Assembly (NCBI GenBank): GCA_020631355.1
Contig: JAHDHL010000009.1
Location: forward strand, 62,001 to 126,000
DNA: 64,000 nt
From: Saprospiraceae bacterium
GTDB taxonomy: Bacteria > Bacteroidota > Bacteroidia > Chitinophagales > Saprospiraceae
Direction: 5' to 3'
Shown: piece by piece, positions 9,393 to 19,332 of the stretch
Numbering within the stretch: position 1 is the first letter of the stretch
Layout of the letters: the number at the start of each line of letters is the position of its first letter
Notes under the pieces: model-generated
What the model was told of the DNA's origin: nothing
The model's database searches: none
What the model saw: the letters and a program-made list of their open reading frames with translations, nothing else
Position numbers and translations under genes: made by a program

Positions 9393-10486
9393 CCCTTTCG
9401 ATTTTTTACAAGTTCCAAAATAACATCAGCGATATGGTCTGCCGAATGAGGCTTACCAAGCTTGCTGATATTTTGTATCAATCTCTGAGATAACGAATTA
9501 TCATTCAATGTTTTTATGGCCGTGGATATTAAAGTTTTCTTAGCATCCACGTCCTTTACCATGACAGCAGCATCCTTTTCTACCAAGGACATGGCATTTT
9601 TGGTCTGATGATCCTCTGCGACATTCGGTGATGGAACCAGAACAACAGGCTTTGCCACCAAGCAAAGTTCGGATATGGAAATTGCTCCAGCCCTTGAAAT
9701 AACAAGGTCGGACATGGCATAAGCCAAATCCATGCGATCAATGAATTGTGTGATTTTGACATGAGGAAGCTGTGCGGTTGCACAATCCTTGAATTCTTCA
9801 TAGTAGATTTTACCACATTGCCATAATATCTGGATGTCGCTATTAGCGGCAATTTCTTTGGTAGCATCCCTTAGTGCATGATTAAGGGTCCTAGCTCCGA
9901 GACTTCCACCAATGATTAGGATCGTCTTCTTATCCGAGGCCAACTGGTAGTGTTGGATTCCCTTGTCTTTCTTTCCTGTTAAGTCTAGGATATCCTGTCT
10001 GACTGGATTGCCTGTCAGTACGATTTTTTCCTTAGGGAAGAAACGTTCCATCTTATCATATGCAACGCAAACCTTATCGGCTTTTTGTGCCAACAACTTA
10101 TTCGTGACTCCTGCATAGGAGTTTTGCTCCTGAAGTATGGTAGGTACTCCCTTGGCCATGCGTAGGGTAGGGCCACTTGCGTAACCACCCGTACCAATAA
10201 CCGCATCGGGTTTGAACTGTCCGACTATTTTTCTGGCATTCCACATACTGTGGATCAATTTGAATGGGAACATAAGATTCCTAAGCGTCAGTTGTCTGTG
10301 GAAACCACTGATCCAGAGTCCCTTGATGGGGTAACCCGCCTTTGGTACACGATCCATTTCCATTTTACCCTCTGCACCTACGAATAGGATATCAGCATCG
10401 GCTTGCTTCCGCTTAATGGCGTTAGCAATGGCGATGGCAGGGTATATGTGGCCTCCTGTACCTCCTCCGCTGATAATGAATCTCAT
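9389..10486 (-). CDS. murG: UDP-GlcNAc:lipid I N-acetylglucosaminyltransferase
   Basis: MurG transfers GlcNAc from UDP-GlcNAc to lipid I on the inner membrane face and makes lipid II. The 365-residue protein has the N-terminal glycine-rich motif SGGGTGGHIYPAIAIA (7-22), the second GGSLGA motif near residue 193 (GGSLGARTLN), and the donor-binding region ISRAGAISISELCLVAKPVVLVP of GT family 28. Length and motif order are normal. It lies 42 bp after ftsW, and its stop codon overlaps the start of the next gene by 4 bp, implying translational coupling. Confidence 0.98.
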   Translation of the reverse strand: MRFIISGGGTGGHIYPAIAIANAIKRKQADADILFVGAEGKMEMDRVPKAGYPIKGLWISGFHRQLTLRNLMFPFKLIHSMWNARKIVGQFKPDAVIGTGGYASGPTLRMAKGVPTILQEQNSYAGVTNKLLAQKADKVCVAYDKMERFFPKEKIVLTGNPVRQDILDLTGKKDKGIQHYQLASDKKTILIIGGSLGARTLNHALRDATKEIAANSDIQILWQCGKIYYEEFKDCATAQLPHVKITQFIDRMDLAYAMSDLVISRAGAISISELCLVAKPVVLVPSPNVAEDHQTKNAMSLVEKDAAVMVKDVDAKKTLISTAIKTLNDNSLSQRLIQNISKLGKPHSADHIADVILELVKNRKG

Positions 10487-10528
10487 ATTACTTTAGTTTT
10501 CTCAGTAAGAATCAATACACACTTGCTC

Positions 10529-11701
10529 TTACTGGGCTGTTTCGACAGATACGCTGTCTTCCGTTATATTATTCAAATTGACTTGTTCTACAAACTTGCT
10601 CACACTGAGTATCATTCCAATCATTATACTGGTAAATAGAACCGATGTACCTCCCATACTCATTAGGGGAAGGGTCAGTCCTGTTACAGGTAGTAAATGA
10701 ACAGATACTGCTATATTAGTCAATGCTTGGATAACGATGATGAGTCCTAATCCTAGGACTAACATGGAACCAAACGCTTTTGGACTTCTCGTAATAATTC
10801 TAACACATCTGAATAGGAGTAGAATATATAAGCCTAGGATGGCTATTCCTCCCACCAAACCGTATTCTTCTATGATGATGGCAAAAATGAAATCGGAATA
10901 GGCGGACGGAAGTGAATTCCTTTGGATACTGTGCCCTGGACCTACACCTATGATGCCTCCCCTCGCCATTGCAATCTTGGATTGTTGCACCTGGTCGCCT
11001 CCCTCGGGATTGTTCATGAAGTCATGGAGTCTGCTACTCCATGTTTCCGACCTTACAATATCGGGAGCCAAGTTGCCAATGATGGTCAGGATAGCAAAAA
11101 GTACGACACCCAATAATATTAATAACCAGATGTACTTGATATCAACCCGTCCTACGAACATCATCAGGATACAGGTAATGAAAAGGACTAGTGCCGTGGA
11201 TAAATCGGCAGGTGCAATCAGGCCACATACGATTAGTATCGGAATGATAATGGGTAAGAAAGCACCCTCGAAATCCTTGATATATTCCTGCTTGGATGAA
11301 ATGACCCTTGCCACATACATGATGAGTGCCAATTTGGCTAAGTCAGATGTTTGGAAGGATAGATTCAGGATGGGAATGACAATCCATCTTTTGGCATCAT
11401 TGATATCAACTCCCATTGCCAGTGTGTATATCAATAATGGTATACTCATCAGTAACAGGTAGGGTGCAGACCTAGAGAATTGCATATAATGCAATAAATA
11501 GAAAATATAAACCATTGATAGTCCGCCAACTATGATGGCGGAATGTCTAATCAGATAGGTCTGGGTAGAACTACCACGGGCGAGGGTGCCAGTGGAGCTA
11601 TATACAGCCAAGACAGAAACAACACCAAGAATCAGGACAATCATCCAGATTACTCGGTCTCCTCTGAGTTCAGCTAACAACCTTGTTCCAAAATTAGACA
11701 T
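10529..11701 (-). CDS. ftsW: Septal peptidoglycan glycosyltransferase FtsW
   Basis: A SEDS-family integral membrane protein that polymerises lipid II into glycan strands at the septum together with FtsI. The 390 residues contain about ten hydrophobic segments. Conserved SEDS patterns include DAKRWI after the third or fourth helix, the long extracytoplasmic loop with GPGHSIQRNSLPSAYSDFIFAII, and the C-terminal segment LPLMSMGGTSVLFTSIMIG. Its position between murD and murG supports FtsW rather than RodA. The gap to murD is 52 bp. Confidence 0.96.
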   Translation of the reverse strand: MSNFGTRLLAELRGDRVIWMIVLILGVVSVLAVYSSTGTLARGSSTQTYLIRHSAIIVGGLSMVYIFYLLHYMQFSRSAPYLLLMSIPLLIYTLAMGVDINDAKRWIVIPILNLSFQTSDLAKLALIMYVARVISSKQEYIKDFEGAFLPIIIPILIVCGLIAPADLSTALVLFITCILMMFVGRVDIKYIWLLILLGVVLFAILTIIGNLAPDIVRSETWSSRLHDFMNNPEGGDQVQQSKIAMARGGIIGVGPGHSIQRNSLPSAYSDFIFAIIIEEYGLVGGIAILGLYILLLFRCVRIITRSPKAFGSMLVLGLGLIIVIQALTNIAVSVHLLPVTGLTLPLMSMGGTSVLFTSIMIGMILSVSKFVEQVNLNNITEDSVSVETAQ

Positions 11702-11753
11702 GCGTCTATGATTAATCTGTTATCAATGAGTATGGGAATATTGAAATATTCTT

Positions 11754-13067
11754 CTACTCTTGTTTTAATTGTGAAACCGCTTCCTTAAACAGGTCTCCAC
11801 GGTGTTCGTAATTATTGAATAAGTCAAAACTTGCACAAGCAGGGGATAGTAAAACCACATCTCCTGATTCTGCATATATATTCGCTCTTTGTATGGCTTC
11901 CTCGGCACTTTGGGTTTCTTCCAGGATTTTAATCTGGCTGGAGAATGTCTCCACCAGTTTGGTATTATCCTTACCCAAGCAGATGATGGCTTTTACCTTA
12001 TCCCTGACAAGGTCTAGGACCGGGCCATAATCATTACCCTTGTCCGTTCCGCCAACAATCCATACAATCGGCTTTGTCATTGCCTTTAGAGCGAAATATG
12101 TTGCATCCACATTAGTGGCCTTACTATCATTGATGTATTCCACATCATTGATGGTATCCACCACTTCAAGGCGGTGGGGTACGTTTACGAAAGTATCCAT
12201 CCCGAGTTGGATTGCTTCGTCTGTTGCGCCCACTGCCTTGCCGGCCATGATGGCACAGGTGGAGTTGAACATATTATGTTCGCCTTTCAAGCAAAATGTC
12301 TGCGTGTCAAATTGGCTTTCGCCAATGTGTAGGAATCTTCCATCGAAGTTTCCTGATTTCACAGGAATGGCCCTCGAGCTAATATTCTTAGACTCGAGAG
12401 CATCCTGTAAGTTTTCATCTTCGGCATTAAAAATGAACCAATCCTCCCCCGTTTGATTCATGGTAATGCGAAGTTTGGATGCGATGTAGCGTTCCATTTT
12501 GTATTCGTACCTGTCCAAATGATCTGGTGTAATATTCAACAATATTGCAATCCATGGACGGAAGTGTTGGATATCATCCAACTGGAAACTACTGAGTTCC
12601 AAAACATAGTAAGTATGTTCCTGCGTAGCTACTTGTTCTGCAAAGCTGAAGCCCACATTACCTGCCAATCCTACTGAATAACCTGCTGATTTGAGCAGAT
12701 GGTAGGTGAGCATGGTTGTAGTGGTCTTGCCATTGCTGCCAGTAATGCCTATGATTTTGGCATTGGTATATCTTACTGCGTATTCGATTTCATTGATTAC
12801 GGGGATTCCTGATTTTCTGAGCTCCTTGATTATCGGTGCTTTCTCAGGGATTCCCGGACTTTTAATGACTTCCTTTGAAGCCAGTATTTTTGTTGTTGTA
12901 TGTTGGTTTTCCTCGAAAGGAATACGATTTTCAATCAATTTGGCCCTGAATTTATCCTTGATGGTTCCGAAATCGGATACAAAGACATCAAAGCCTTTTT
13001 GTTTCGCCAAGATGGCTGCTCCCACACCACTTTCACCTGCTCCGAGTACCGAAATGAGTTCTGGCAT
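11754..13067 (-). CDS. murD: UDP-MurNAc-L-alanine--D-glutamate ligase
   Basis: MurD adds D-glutamate to UDP-MurNAc-L-Ala, the second step of the cytoplasmic stem-peptide pathway. The 437-residue protein has an N-terminal UDP-binding Rossmann start (ISVLGAGESGVGAAILA), the P-loop GITGSNGKTTTTML, the central NITPDHLDRY motif and the C-terminal LLSPACASFDLFNNYEHRGDLF. All are typical of MurD. Only 1 bp separates it from mraY upstream. Confidence 0.98.
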   Translation of the reverse strand: MPELISVLGAGESGVGAAILAKQKGFDVFVSDFGTIKDKFRAKLIENRIPFEENQHTTTKILASKEVIKSPGIPEKAPIIKELRKSGIPVINEIEYAVRYTNAKIIGITGSNGKTTTTMLTYHLLKSAGYSVGLAGNVGFSFAEQVATQEHTYYVLELSSFQLDDIQHFRPWIAILLNITPDHLDRYEYKMERYIASKLRITMNQTGEDWFIFNAEDENLQDALESKNISSRAIPVKSGNFDGRFLHIGESQFDTQTFCLKGEHNMFNSTCAIMAGKAVGATDEAIQLGMDTFVNVPHRLEVVDTINDVEYINDSKATNVDATYFALKAMTKPIVWIVGGTDKGNDYGPVLDLVRDKVKAIICLGKDNTKLVETFSSQIKILEETQSAEEAIQRANIYAESGDVVLLSPACASFDLFNNYEHRGDLFKEAVSQLKQE

Positions 13068-13068
13068 C

Positions 13069-14328
13069 TTATCTGGTTTTCAGTGTGATGATGGTGATGA
13101 CCGCCAAGAGTAAGCCTACAATCCAGAATCGGGTTACGATTTTGGATTCATGCATACCCAATTTTTGATAATGGTGATGCAAGGGGGACATCTTGAAAAT
13201 CCTTCTTCCCTCACCGTATTTCTTCTTGGTATATTTGAAATAGGATACCTGTATCATTACGGAAAGATTCTCTACTACGAATATTCCGCAAAGGATGGGT
13301 ATCAATAATTCTTTTCTTGTCAATATGGCCAATGCGGCTATGATACCGCCCAATGTCAGACTACCCGTATCACCCATGAATACCTTGGCTGGATAGGCAT
13401 TATACCATAGGAAACCGATACATCCTCCTAGGAAACAGGCGGTGAATACCACCAATTCCTCTGAACCGGGCAAATAAAGAATGCCTAGATAATCGGAGAA
13501 TACATTATGACTGGATACATAGATTAGAATACCCAGTGCTGCTCCGATGATGGCCGAGGTTCCGGCTGCCAAACCGTCAATCCCGTCTGTAAGATTAGCA
13601 GCATTCGATACAGCAGTTACAATGAAAATGACGGCAAGGATGAAGAAAATCCATCCTGCTATCTGTTGGCCATTATCACTAAGGAATGGTAGGATATCCG
13701 CATAATCAAACTTATTGTCCTTAAGGAATGGGACATTGGTCATGGTCGTCTTTACGTTGGCTACTTGGATGGAATCCAATGTGTTATTGGGTGTAGCCAA
13801 TTTATATGAACTAACTACCTCATAGCCATGCTTGACTGCTGTTTTGGCATCCACCCTAACTACTACCTCGTCACTGAGGAACATTACCAAACCAACCAAT
13901 AAACCCAATCCGATCTGGCCCATTATCTTGAAACGCCCCTTTAGGCCTTCCTTATCTTTCTTGAATACCTTGATATAATCATCAATGAAACCTATAGCTC
14001 CCATCCAAATGGTAGCCATAATCATGAGGATGACATATATGTTATCCAGTTTACAAAGTAATAGGCAGGGTATCAGTATAGCCATGATGATAATGATACC
14101 ACCCATGGTAGGGGTACCCTGCTTTGCTTTTTGGCCTTCGAGACCCAGATCCCTGATGGTTTCCCCGATTTGTAACTTTTGTAGGTATTTGATGAGTTTT
14201 CCTCCAAATACCAAGGAAATCAAGAGGGAAATAACGATTGCTGCCAATGCCCTAAAAGTGATATACTCGAATACACCCGCTCCAGGCGTACCGTTTTCAC
14301 TTAGATATTTGAACAAATAATAGAGCAT
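13069..14328 (-). CDS. mraY: Phospho-MurNAc-pentapeptide translocase
   Basis: MraY moves phospho-MurNAc-pentapeptide onto undecaprenyl phosphate and forms lipid I. The 419-residue protein has about ten transmembrane helices, the catalytic DDY at 116-118 and the [13 protein letters not shown] motif at 242-254. It also has the conserved [10 protein letters not shown] loop and the late [11 protein letters not shown] histidine motif. It is about 60 residues longer than the Escherichia coli enzyme because of an insertion at roughly 154-222 between two helices. The insertion is hydrophilic and probably faces the periplasm. It lies between murE (122-bp gap) and murD. Confidence 0.98.
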   Translation of the reverse strand: MLYYLFKYLSENGTPGAGVFEYITFRALAAIVISLLISLVFGGKLIKYLQKLQIGETIRDLGLEGQKAKQGTPTMGGIIIIMAILIPCLLLCKLDNIYVILMIMATIWMGAIGFIDDYIKVFKKDKEGLKGRFKIMGQIGLGLLVGLVMFLSDEVVVRVDAKTAVKHGYEVVSSYKLATPNNTLDSIQVANVKTTMTNVPFLKDNKFDYADILPFLSDNGQQIAGWIFFILAVIFIVTAVSNAANLTDGIDGLAAGTSAIIGAALGILIYVSSHNVFSDYLGILYLPGSEELVVFTACFLGGCIGFLWYNAYPAKVFMGDTGSLTLGGIIAALAILTRKELLIPILCGIFVVENLSVMIQVSYFKYTKKKYGEGRRIFKMSPLHHHYQKLGMHESKIVTRFWIVGLLLAVITIITLKTR

Positions 14329-14450
14329 CGTTTTGTTATCGTTTTATGATGAAAAATGGAGCAAGTATCAATCTCAACCTCGTATTAGATATGATTGATG
14401 AGCAACGAACAAAGGAGACGGGGATTGAAGACCGATACTGCTGCCATTTT

Positions 14451-15911
14451 TTAATTCATATTTAGAAATTCATTTAAAATTGCTTTGTCATCAAATGGGT
14501 GTTTCACACCGTTTGTTTCCTGGTATTTTTCGTGGCCTTTTCCTGCTACGAGGATAATGTCACCACTATTGGCTAGGGCACAGGCTGTTTTGATGGCTTG
14601 TTTCCTATCCGTTATGCTGAGGACTTTCGTCCTATCTGTAATCTTTATGCCTTTTTCCATTTCCTCTATGATGGAATCGGGTGATTCTGACCTTGGATTA
14701 TCCGATGTCAGAATGACTCTGTTGCTGTAGGTGCAAGCCATGTCTGCCATGATGGGGCGTTTGGCTCTGTCCCTATCACCACCACATCCTACGACAGTCA
14801 GGACCTGGGTGTTTTTTTGCTTGAGTTGGTCAATGGTGGTCAGTACCTTTTCCAATGCATCGGGAGTGTGGGCATAATCCACGATACCGATTTTACCGGA
14901 CTCACTCGCATAGAGGTAATCGAATCTACCTTCTGCGGTTTGGAGTGAACTCAATGCCGTCATTACCTCAAAGCGATCCATGTCCAGTAGCATAGCAGTG
15001 GCATAGACGGCTAGATAATTATAGGCATTGAATTCACCTATGAGCCTTCCGTGGAATTCTGCGCCATCCAAATCCAATTGTAATCCGGCGAGCGAATTCT
15101 CAATGATCTTGGCTTTGAATGCAGCAGTCCTTTTCAAGGCATATGGATAGATTCTGGCTTTGGTATTCTGAACCATTACATTGCCGCGTCTATCATCCAA
15201 ATTGGTTAGAGCAAAGGCTGATTTAGGCAAATCGTCAAAGAATTTCTTCTTTGCATATATATAATTCTGGAAATTCTTATGATAATCCAGATGATCATGC
15301 GTGATATTGGTGAAGATGGCCCCAGTGAACATTACACCAGCTATTCTTCTTTGGTCTATGGCATGGGAACTCACTTCCATGAAAGCATAATCACAACCCG
15401 AATCAATCATTTCGTTCAGAAGTTCATTCAGACTAATGGCATCGGGAGTAGTATGGGTTGCTGAAATGGTTGCAGTACCTATCTTATTCTCTATCGTGGA
15501 TATTAGACCCGTCTTATATCCCATGGAGGTGAATAAGCGATAGAGTAGGGTCGCCGTGGTTGTTTTTCCATTGGTTCCGGTAACACCGACCAGTTTGATG
15601 TTCTTTGAGGGATAGTCAAAGAATGCAGAAGCGATGAGTCCAAGCGATTCCTTGGAATCTTCCACCTTGCAGTAAGTGATATTATTTACCAAGGTATCCG
15701 GTAGGACCTCGCAGACAATCAATTGCGCACCTAATTGGATGGCCTTGCCGATGAAGCTATGTCCATCTACCTGCGTTCCTTTGGTAGCAATAAAGGCATA
15801 ACCCTGTTGGACTTTTCTTGAATCCACGGCCAAACCCTTAATCTGGATATCTTCATTTCCGTGAAGTTCCATTATAGGTGTATTGGATAATATGTCTTTC
15901 AGTCCTTTCAT
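14451..15911 (-). CDS. murE: UDP-MurNAc-tripeptide ligase (meso-diaminopimelate type)
   Basis: MurE adds the third stem-peptide residue. In this 486-residue copy the P-loop GVTGTNGKTTTATLL is intact, as is the NITHDHLDYH motif. The substrate-specificity loop reads DNPR at 404-407, the signature for meso-diaminopimelic acid rather than lysine. A diaminopimelate-type Gram-negative wall is therefore predicted. The start codon overlaps the ftsI stop by one base (TAATG), which implies translational coupling. A 122-bp gap of no obvious content separates it from mraY. Confidence 0.97.
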   Translation of the reverse strand: MKGLKDILSNTPIMELHGNEDIQIKGLAVDSRKVQQGYAFIATKGTQVDGHSFIGKAIQLGAQLIVCEVLPDTLVNNITYCKVEDSKESLGLIASAFFDYPSKNIKLVGVTGTNGKTTTATLLYRLFTSMGYKTGLISTIENKIGTATISATHTTPDAISLNELLNEMIDSGCDYAFMEVSSHAIDQRRIAGVMFTGAIFTNITHDHLDYHKNFQNYIYAKKKFFDDLPKSAFALTNLDDRRGNVMVQNTKARIYPYALKRTAAFKAKIIENSLAGLQLDLDGAEFHGRLIGEFNAYNYLAVYATAMLLDMDRFEVMTALSSLQTAEGRFDYLYASESGKIGIVDYAHTPDALEKVLTTIDQLKQKNTQVLTVVGCGGDRDRAKRPIMADMACTYSNRVILTSDNPRSESPDSIIEEMEKGIKITDRTKVLSITDRKQAIKTACALANSGDIILVAGKGHEKYQETNGVKHPFDDKAILNEFLNMN

Positions 15912-18031
15912 TAACTCAAAGTCAGGTGTATGGTTTGTCCCTTGATTCTTCTTCCGGCTGGTACGGATTGTTTCTTTACCTTACCAAGTCCTGAAACAGT
16001 GACTTTCAATCCCTTATTTTCTAATATGAATAGGGCATCCCTAAGTCCCATACCTAGGACATTGGGAACGACCTCCTGTGCAATTTGTCTATTTTTCATG
16101 CTTAGGGTATCCGCTCCTGATCGGATGATGGTCCAGTTGCCATCAGTATTATCTGAAAACGGAATATCCAATTTTTGAAGAATGAAAGCCATTTCATCCT
16201 TTTGTCCCACATCCAAATCAGGAAGTGCATAGGTTCTCCAACCCGGCTTGGTTTCCTGATTCATTGGGGGTTGCATATTGATTTTGGAAGCATAGGCCTT
16301 ATCAGCGATTTCCCTGAAGATAGGCCCAGCTACATCACCACCATAGAAACTGCCATTCTTGGGGTCATTCACAACTACAATACAAGTGTAGACTGGGTCT
16401 TTAGCAGGGAAATATCCTGCGAATGATGCCCTATGCTTCATTCCTCCGCTTCTTCTTAGGGAGTAATTGACCTGTGCCGTACCGGTCTTACCTGCAAATT
16501 CGTAGATATCGGATTTCAGTTTCTTAGCTGTACCATTTTCTACAACACCCTCGAGTAGTTCCTTAACTTGCTTTATGGTAGAGGGTTTAGCGATGCGTTC
16601 CTTGATTACAGTAGGTTTGAAAATTTTATCATTCTTTCCATCGTTGATGATTTCCTGGACTAGATAAGGTTTCATCATCTTTCCATCATTAGCAACTGCA
16701 TTGTAGAAAGTAGCTAATTGTAATGGTGTTATTTCTAGTTCGTAACCAATTGACATCCAAGGAAGTGTGATTCCGCTCCAGTTGTCCTCTGCCTTGTTGG
16801 GATTCTTGATGTAAGGTGCTTCTTCCCCATCTATTTCTATTCCGGTCGGCAAATCCAGGTTAAAGCTCTTAAGATGGTTGACGAATTTTTCCTTATTGCC
16901 TTTGTATGTCTCATCCACGAGATAGGCGATACCTACATTGGAAGAAATTTCGAACGCTTTTCTGAAAGAAGTTTCCTCGATAGGATTGTATGAGGCATCC
17001 ACCATTTCCTGGTCATAGAACTGGTGTTTTCCTTGGAAAATCTTTACTGTATCATCGAGGTCGATGGCCTTATCTTCCAAAAGAGCCATTGCGGAAGCCA
17101 ATTTGAAAGTTGAGCCCGGGTCCATTTTGGTTCCTACGGCATGGTTATAAGTTTCCCACCATCCATCTTCGGTCTTGGTTACATTGGCTATGGATCGGAT
17201 AGCTCCTGTTTCGACTTCCATGATAATGGCAGTACCCCATTGGGCATTATTTCTTTGTAATCCCCTTATCAGTGCCTGTTCAGTGATATCTTGGAGATTG
17301 ATATCAATAGTAGTCCTGATATCCTTTCCCTCTATCGGGCTCATAGCGGACAAATCATTGGCTGGAATCCAGATGGTTTCACCATTGAGTCCTTTGATTT
17401 TTCTCATCAACTGTGTACCTGCCTCACCTCCAAGAATCTTATCGTATCGACCTTCGAGCCCTACTTTCTTGGCACCATCCCTTACATATCCGATGGTTCT
17501 GTGTGCTAGGATGCCGAATGGACGCTTCCGTTTCGGGCGTTTCTCGACGATAAGTCCGCCTTTGTAACGCCCCTTATTGAAAATGGGGAATGTCTTCAGC
17601 AATTCCAGTTCTACATGACTTGCATTCTTCTTGATCAGAAGATATCTGTCTCCCCGTTTTCTTGCATCAATCAATCTATCTCTATAACCACCCGGAGTGT
17701 ATGAGTTATCGATTTTATTGGCTAATAGGTAAGCCAGTGAATCGACATTGTTATAGAATAATTCTTCAGAAATGGATGGAGTGAGTGGATCGAAACGAAT
17801 ATCGTAATAGGGTAGGGAGGTAGCAAGGAGACTACCATCTTCCGAAAGGATATTTCCTCTTTCTGCAATGATTTCCTTTTTTGCAAAATGGAAATTTTCG
17901 GCTTTCTTTAGCCATTCACTTCTATCGAATACCGTAATGTTGATGGTTTGGAATAGGATGATAAGTGCAAACAGTATGATTACTGAGAGCACAACGTAAA
18001 TTCGAATCAGTATTTCGTTTTTTACATTCAT
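15911..18031 (-). CDS. ftsI: Septal penicillin-binding protein (FtsI/PBP3) with PASTA domain
   Basis: The class B transpeptidase that cross-links septal peptidoglycan. The 706-residue protein has a short cytoplasmic tail and a transmembrane helix (about 11-32), followed by a PBP dimerisation domain. The transpeptidase domain has the active-site motif STFK (Ser307-Lys310), SSN (363-365) and KTGT (515-518), so it should be active and beta-lactam sensitive. The C-terminus (about 650-705, VVPNVLGMGLRDALFILENKG) is a PASTA domain, a feature seen in Bacteroidota and Gram-positive division PBPs but not in Escherichia coli FtsI. It abuts ftsL with no spacer and overlaps murE by one base. Confidence 0.97.
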   Translation of the reverse strand: MNVKNEILIRIYVVLSVIILFALIILFQTINITVFDRSEWLKKAENFHFAKKEIIAERGNILSEDGSLLATSLPYYDIRFDPLTPSISEELFYNNVDSLAYLLANKIDNSYTPGGYRDRLIDARKRGDRYLLIKKNASHVELELLKTFPIFNKGRYKGGLIVEKRPKRKRPFGILAHRTIGYVRDGAKKVGLEGRYDKILGGEAGTQLMRKIKGLNGETIWIPANDLSAMSPIEGKDIRTTIDINLQDITEQALIRGLQRNNAQWGTAIIMEVETGAIRSIANVTKTEDGWWETYNHAVGTKMDPGSTFKLASAMALLEDKAIDLDDTVKIFQGKHQFYDQEMVDASYNPIEETSFRKAFEISSNVGIAYLVDETYKGNKEKFVNHLKSFNLDLPTGIEIDGEEAPYIKNPNKAEDNWSGITLPWMSIGYELEITPLQLATFYNAVANDGKMMKPYLVQEIINDGKNDKIFKPTVIKERIAKPSTIKQVKELLEGVVENGTAKKLKSDIYEFAGKTGTAQVNYSLRRSGGMKHRASFAGYFPAKDPVYTCIVVVNDPKNGSFYGGDVAGPIFREIADKAYASKINMQPPMNQETKPGWRTYALPDLDVGQKDEMAFILQKLDIPFSDNTDGNWTIIRSGADTLSMKNRQIAQEVVPNVLGMGLRDALFILENKGLKVTVSGLGKVKKQSVPAGRRIKGQTIHLTLS

Positions 18032-18373
18032 CTATTCCAAATTCCAATCGTTTCTAACTACGATTTTCTTAGGTTTTTTTCCTGAATCAGATAATCCGTA
18101 TCCCTTGACTCTTTGAAGTACCTCTGATTGCTTACTGTTATACATGAGGTCTGCTTTTTCCGCCATGTACTGCCATCTCAGGTCAGATATTTCCTTTTCC
18201 AGATGCTTGATTTCCCGCATGGTATTTTCTGCATACTGGATATTGGATATATATAAGGTACCTAGGAAGCCTAGGAAAATGACGAAGGGAAGATTTTTCA
18301 ATACGGAACTAGCCAAGGGGGTTCCCAAGGACGCCAGGTCGAAAATGTTGTTATTATTCCTTCTCTTTGCCAA
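18032..18373 (-). CDS. ftsL: FtsL-like divisome protein
   Basis: A 113-residue bitopic protein. Residues about 18-45 hold one transmembrane helix (LKNLPFVIFLGFLGTLYISN), followed by a helical segment with heptad-like spacing (EIKHLEKEISDLRWQYMAEKADLM), as in FtsL. FtsL forms a coiled coil with FtsQ/FtsB-type partners and helps activate FtsWI. Sequence identity in this family is very low, so the call rests on size, topology and the position between rsmH and ftsI. The start codon is TTG; no in-frame ATG was seen upstream within reach, and an unusual start may hold expression low. The basic N-terminus MAKRRNNNN fits a cytoplasmic tail. Confidence 0.82.
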   Translation of the reverse strand: MAKRRNNNNIFDLASLGTPLASSVLKNLPFVIFLGFLGTLYISNIQYAENTMREIKHLEKEISDLRWQYMAEKADLMYNSKQSEVLQRVKGYGLSDSGKKPKKIVVRNDWNLE

Positions 18374-18420
18374 TGTGTTATACTTTAGATATCGGATACC
18401 AAGGCATCCTGTATTCTAAA

Positions 18421-19317
18421 TTATTTCTTTTCCGCAACCCTCATTTTGGCACTTCTTGCCCTAGGGTTCCGGGTTATTTCTTCTTTGCTAGGCTCCATGG
18501 CCTTTCTGGTAATCAATTTGAATGGGCGTTCGATATTCCCATAAAAATCCTTGATTTGCTTTCCCTCGAAGTTTCCTGATTTCAGGTAATTCTTCACGGG
18601 GCGATCCTCAAGGGAATGGTAGGAGATGATTACCAATCTTCCACCGGGTTTCAAGACCTCAAGGCAATCCTTGAGAAAGTCTTGTAGTGCGCCCATTTCA
18701 TCGTTTACCTCAATTCTTATTGCTTGGAATACTTGGGCCAAGTACTTGTTCCTCTTACCTCTGATTACAGGTTCCATTACATGAATGAGATCCTGTATGG
18801 TTTCTATATTCCGGTAATTCCTTTCGGAGCAGATGGTTTGTGCCAGGGTTTTGGCATTCCTGACTTCTCCATATGCACTGAAAATCCGTACCAGTTCAGA
18901 TTCCTCGTAATCATTGATGACATCCTTTGCTGTTAAGTCAGCACTCTGGTTCATCCTCATGTCAAGTTCTGCTTCGAATCGGAAAGAGAATCCTCTTATC
19001 GCTTCGTCCAACTGATGAGAGGACACACCAAGGTCTGCTAGAATACCATCAACCTGTTTGACTCCGTGGAGTCTCAGGTATCTTCTTAAGAAACGGAAAT
19101 TGCTGTCTACAAAAGTGAAATTCCCATCCTCAGGTATATTTCTCTTGGCATCGTCATCCTGGTCGAAACCGAACAGTCTTCCTGAACCTGATAATACCTG
19201 AAGGATGGCTCTGGAATGGCCACCACCTCCAAAAGTGGCATCTACATAGATACCATCGCTACGAATGCCGAGAGCATCTATGCTCTCGGCTTTCATTACA
19301 GGGTCATGATAATTCAT
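18421..19317 (-). CDS. rsmH: 16S rRNA (cytosine1402-N4)-methyltransferase
   Basis: RsmH (MraW) methylates N4 of C1402 in 16S rRNA using S-adenosylmethionine. The 298-residue protein begins with the conserved NYHDPVM segment, followed by the SAM motif YVDATFGGGGHSRAIL. It also has the ILADLGVSSHQLDE and FSFRFEAELDMRM motifs and the late VIISYHSLEDRPVKNYL motif. These make the assignment secure. It is the second gene of the dcw operon, 15 bp after mraZ, as in most bacteria. Confidence 0.98.
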   Translation of the reverse strand: MNYHDPVMKAESIDALGIRSDGIYVDATFGGGGHSRAILQVLSGSGRLFGFDQDDDAKRNIPEDGNFTFVDSNFRFLRRYLRLHGVKQVDGILADLGVSSHQLDEAIRGFSFRFEAELDMRMNQSADLTAKDVINDYEESELVRIFSAYGEVRNAKTLAQTICSERNYRNIETIQDLIHVMEPVIRGKRNKYLAQVFQAIRIEVNDEMGALQDFLKDCLEVLKPGGRLVIISYHSLEDRPVKNYLKSGNFEGKQIKDFYGNIERPFKLITRKAMEPSKEEITRNPRARSAKMRVAEKK

Positions 19318-19332
19318 GCTGCGGTTTTTCTC

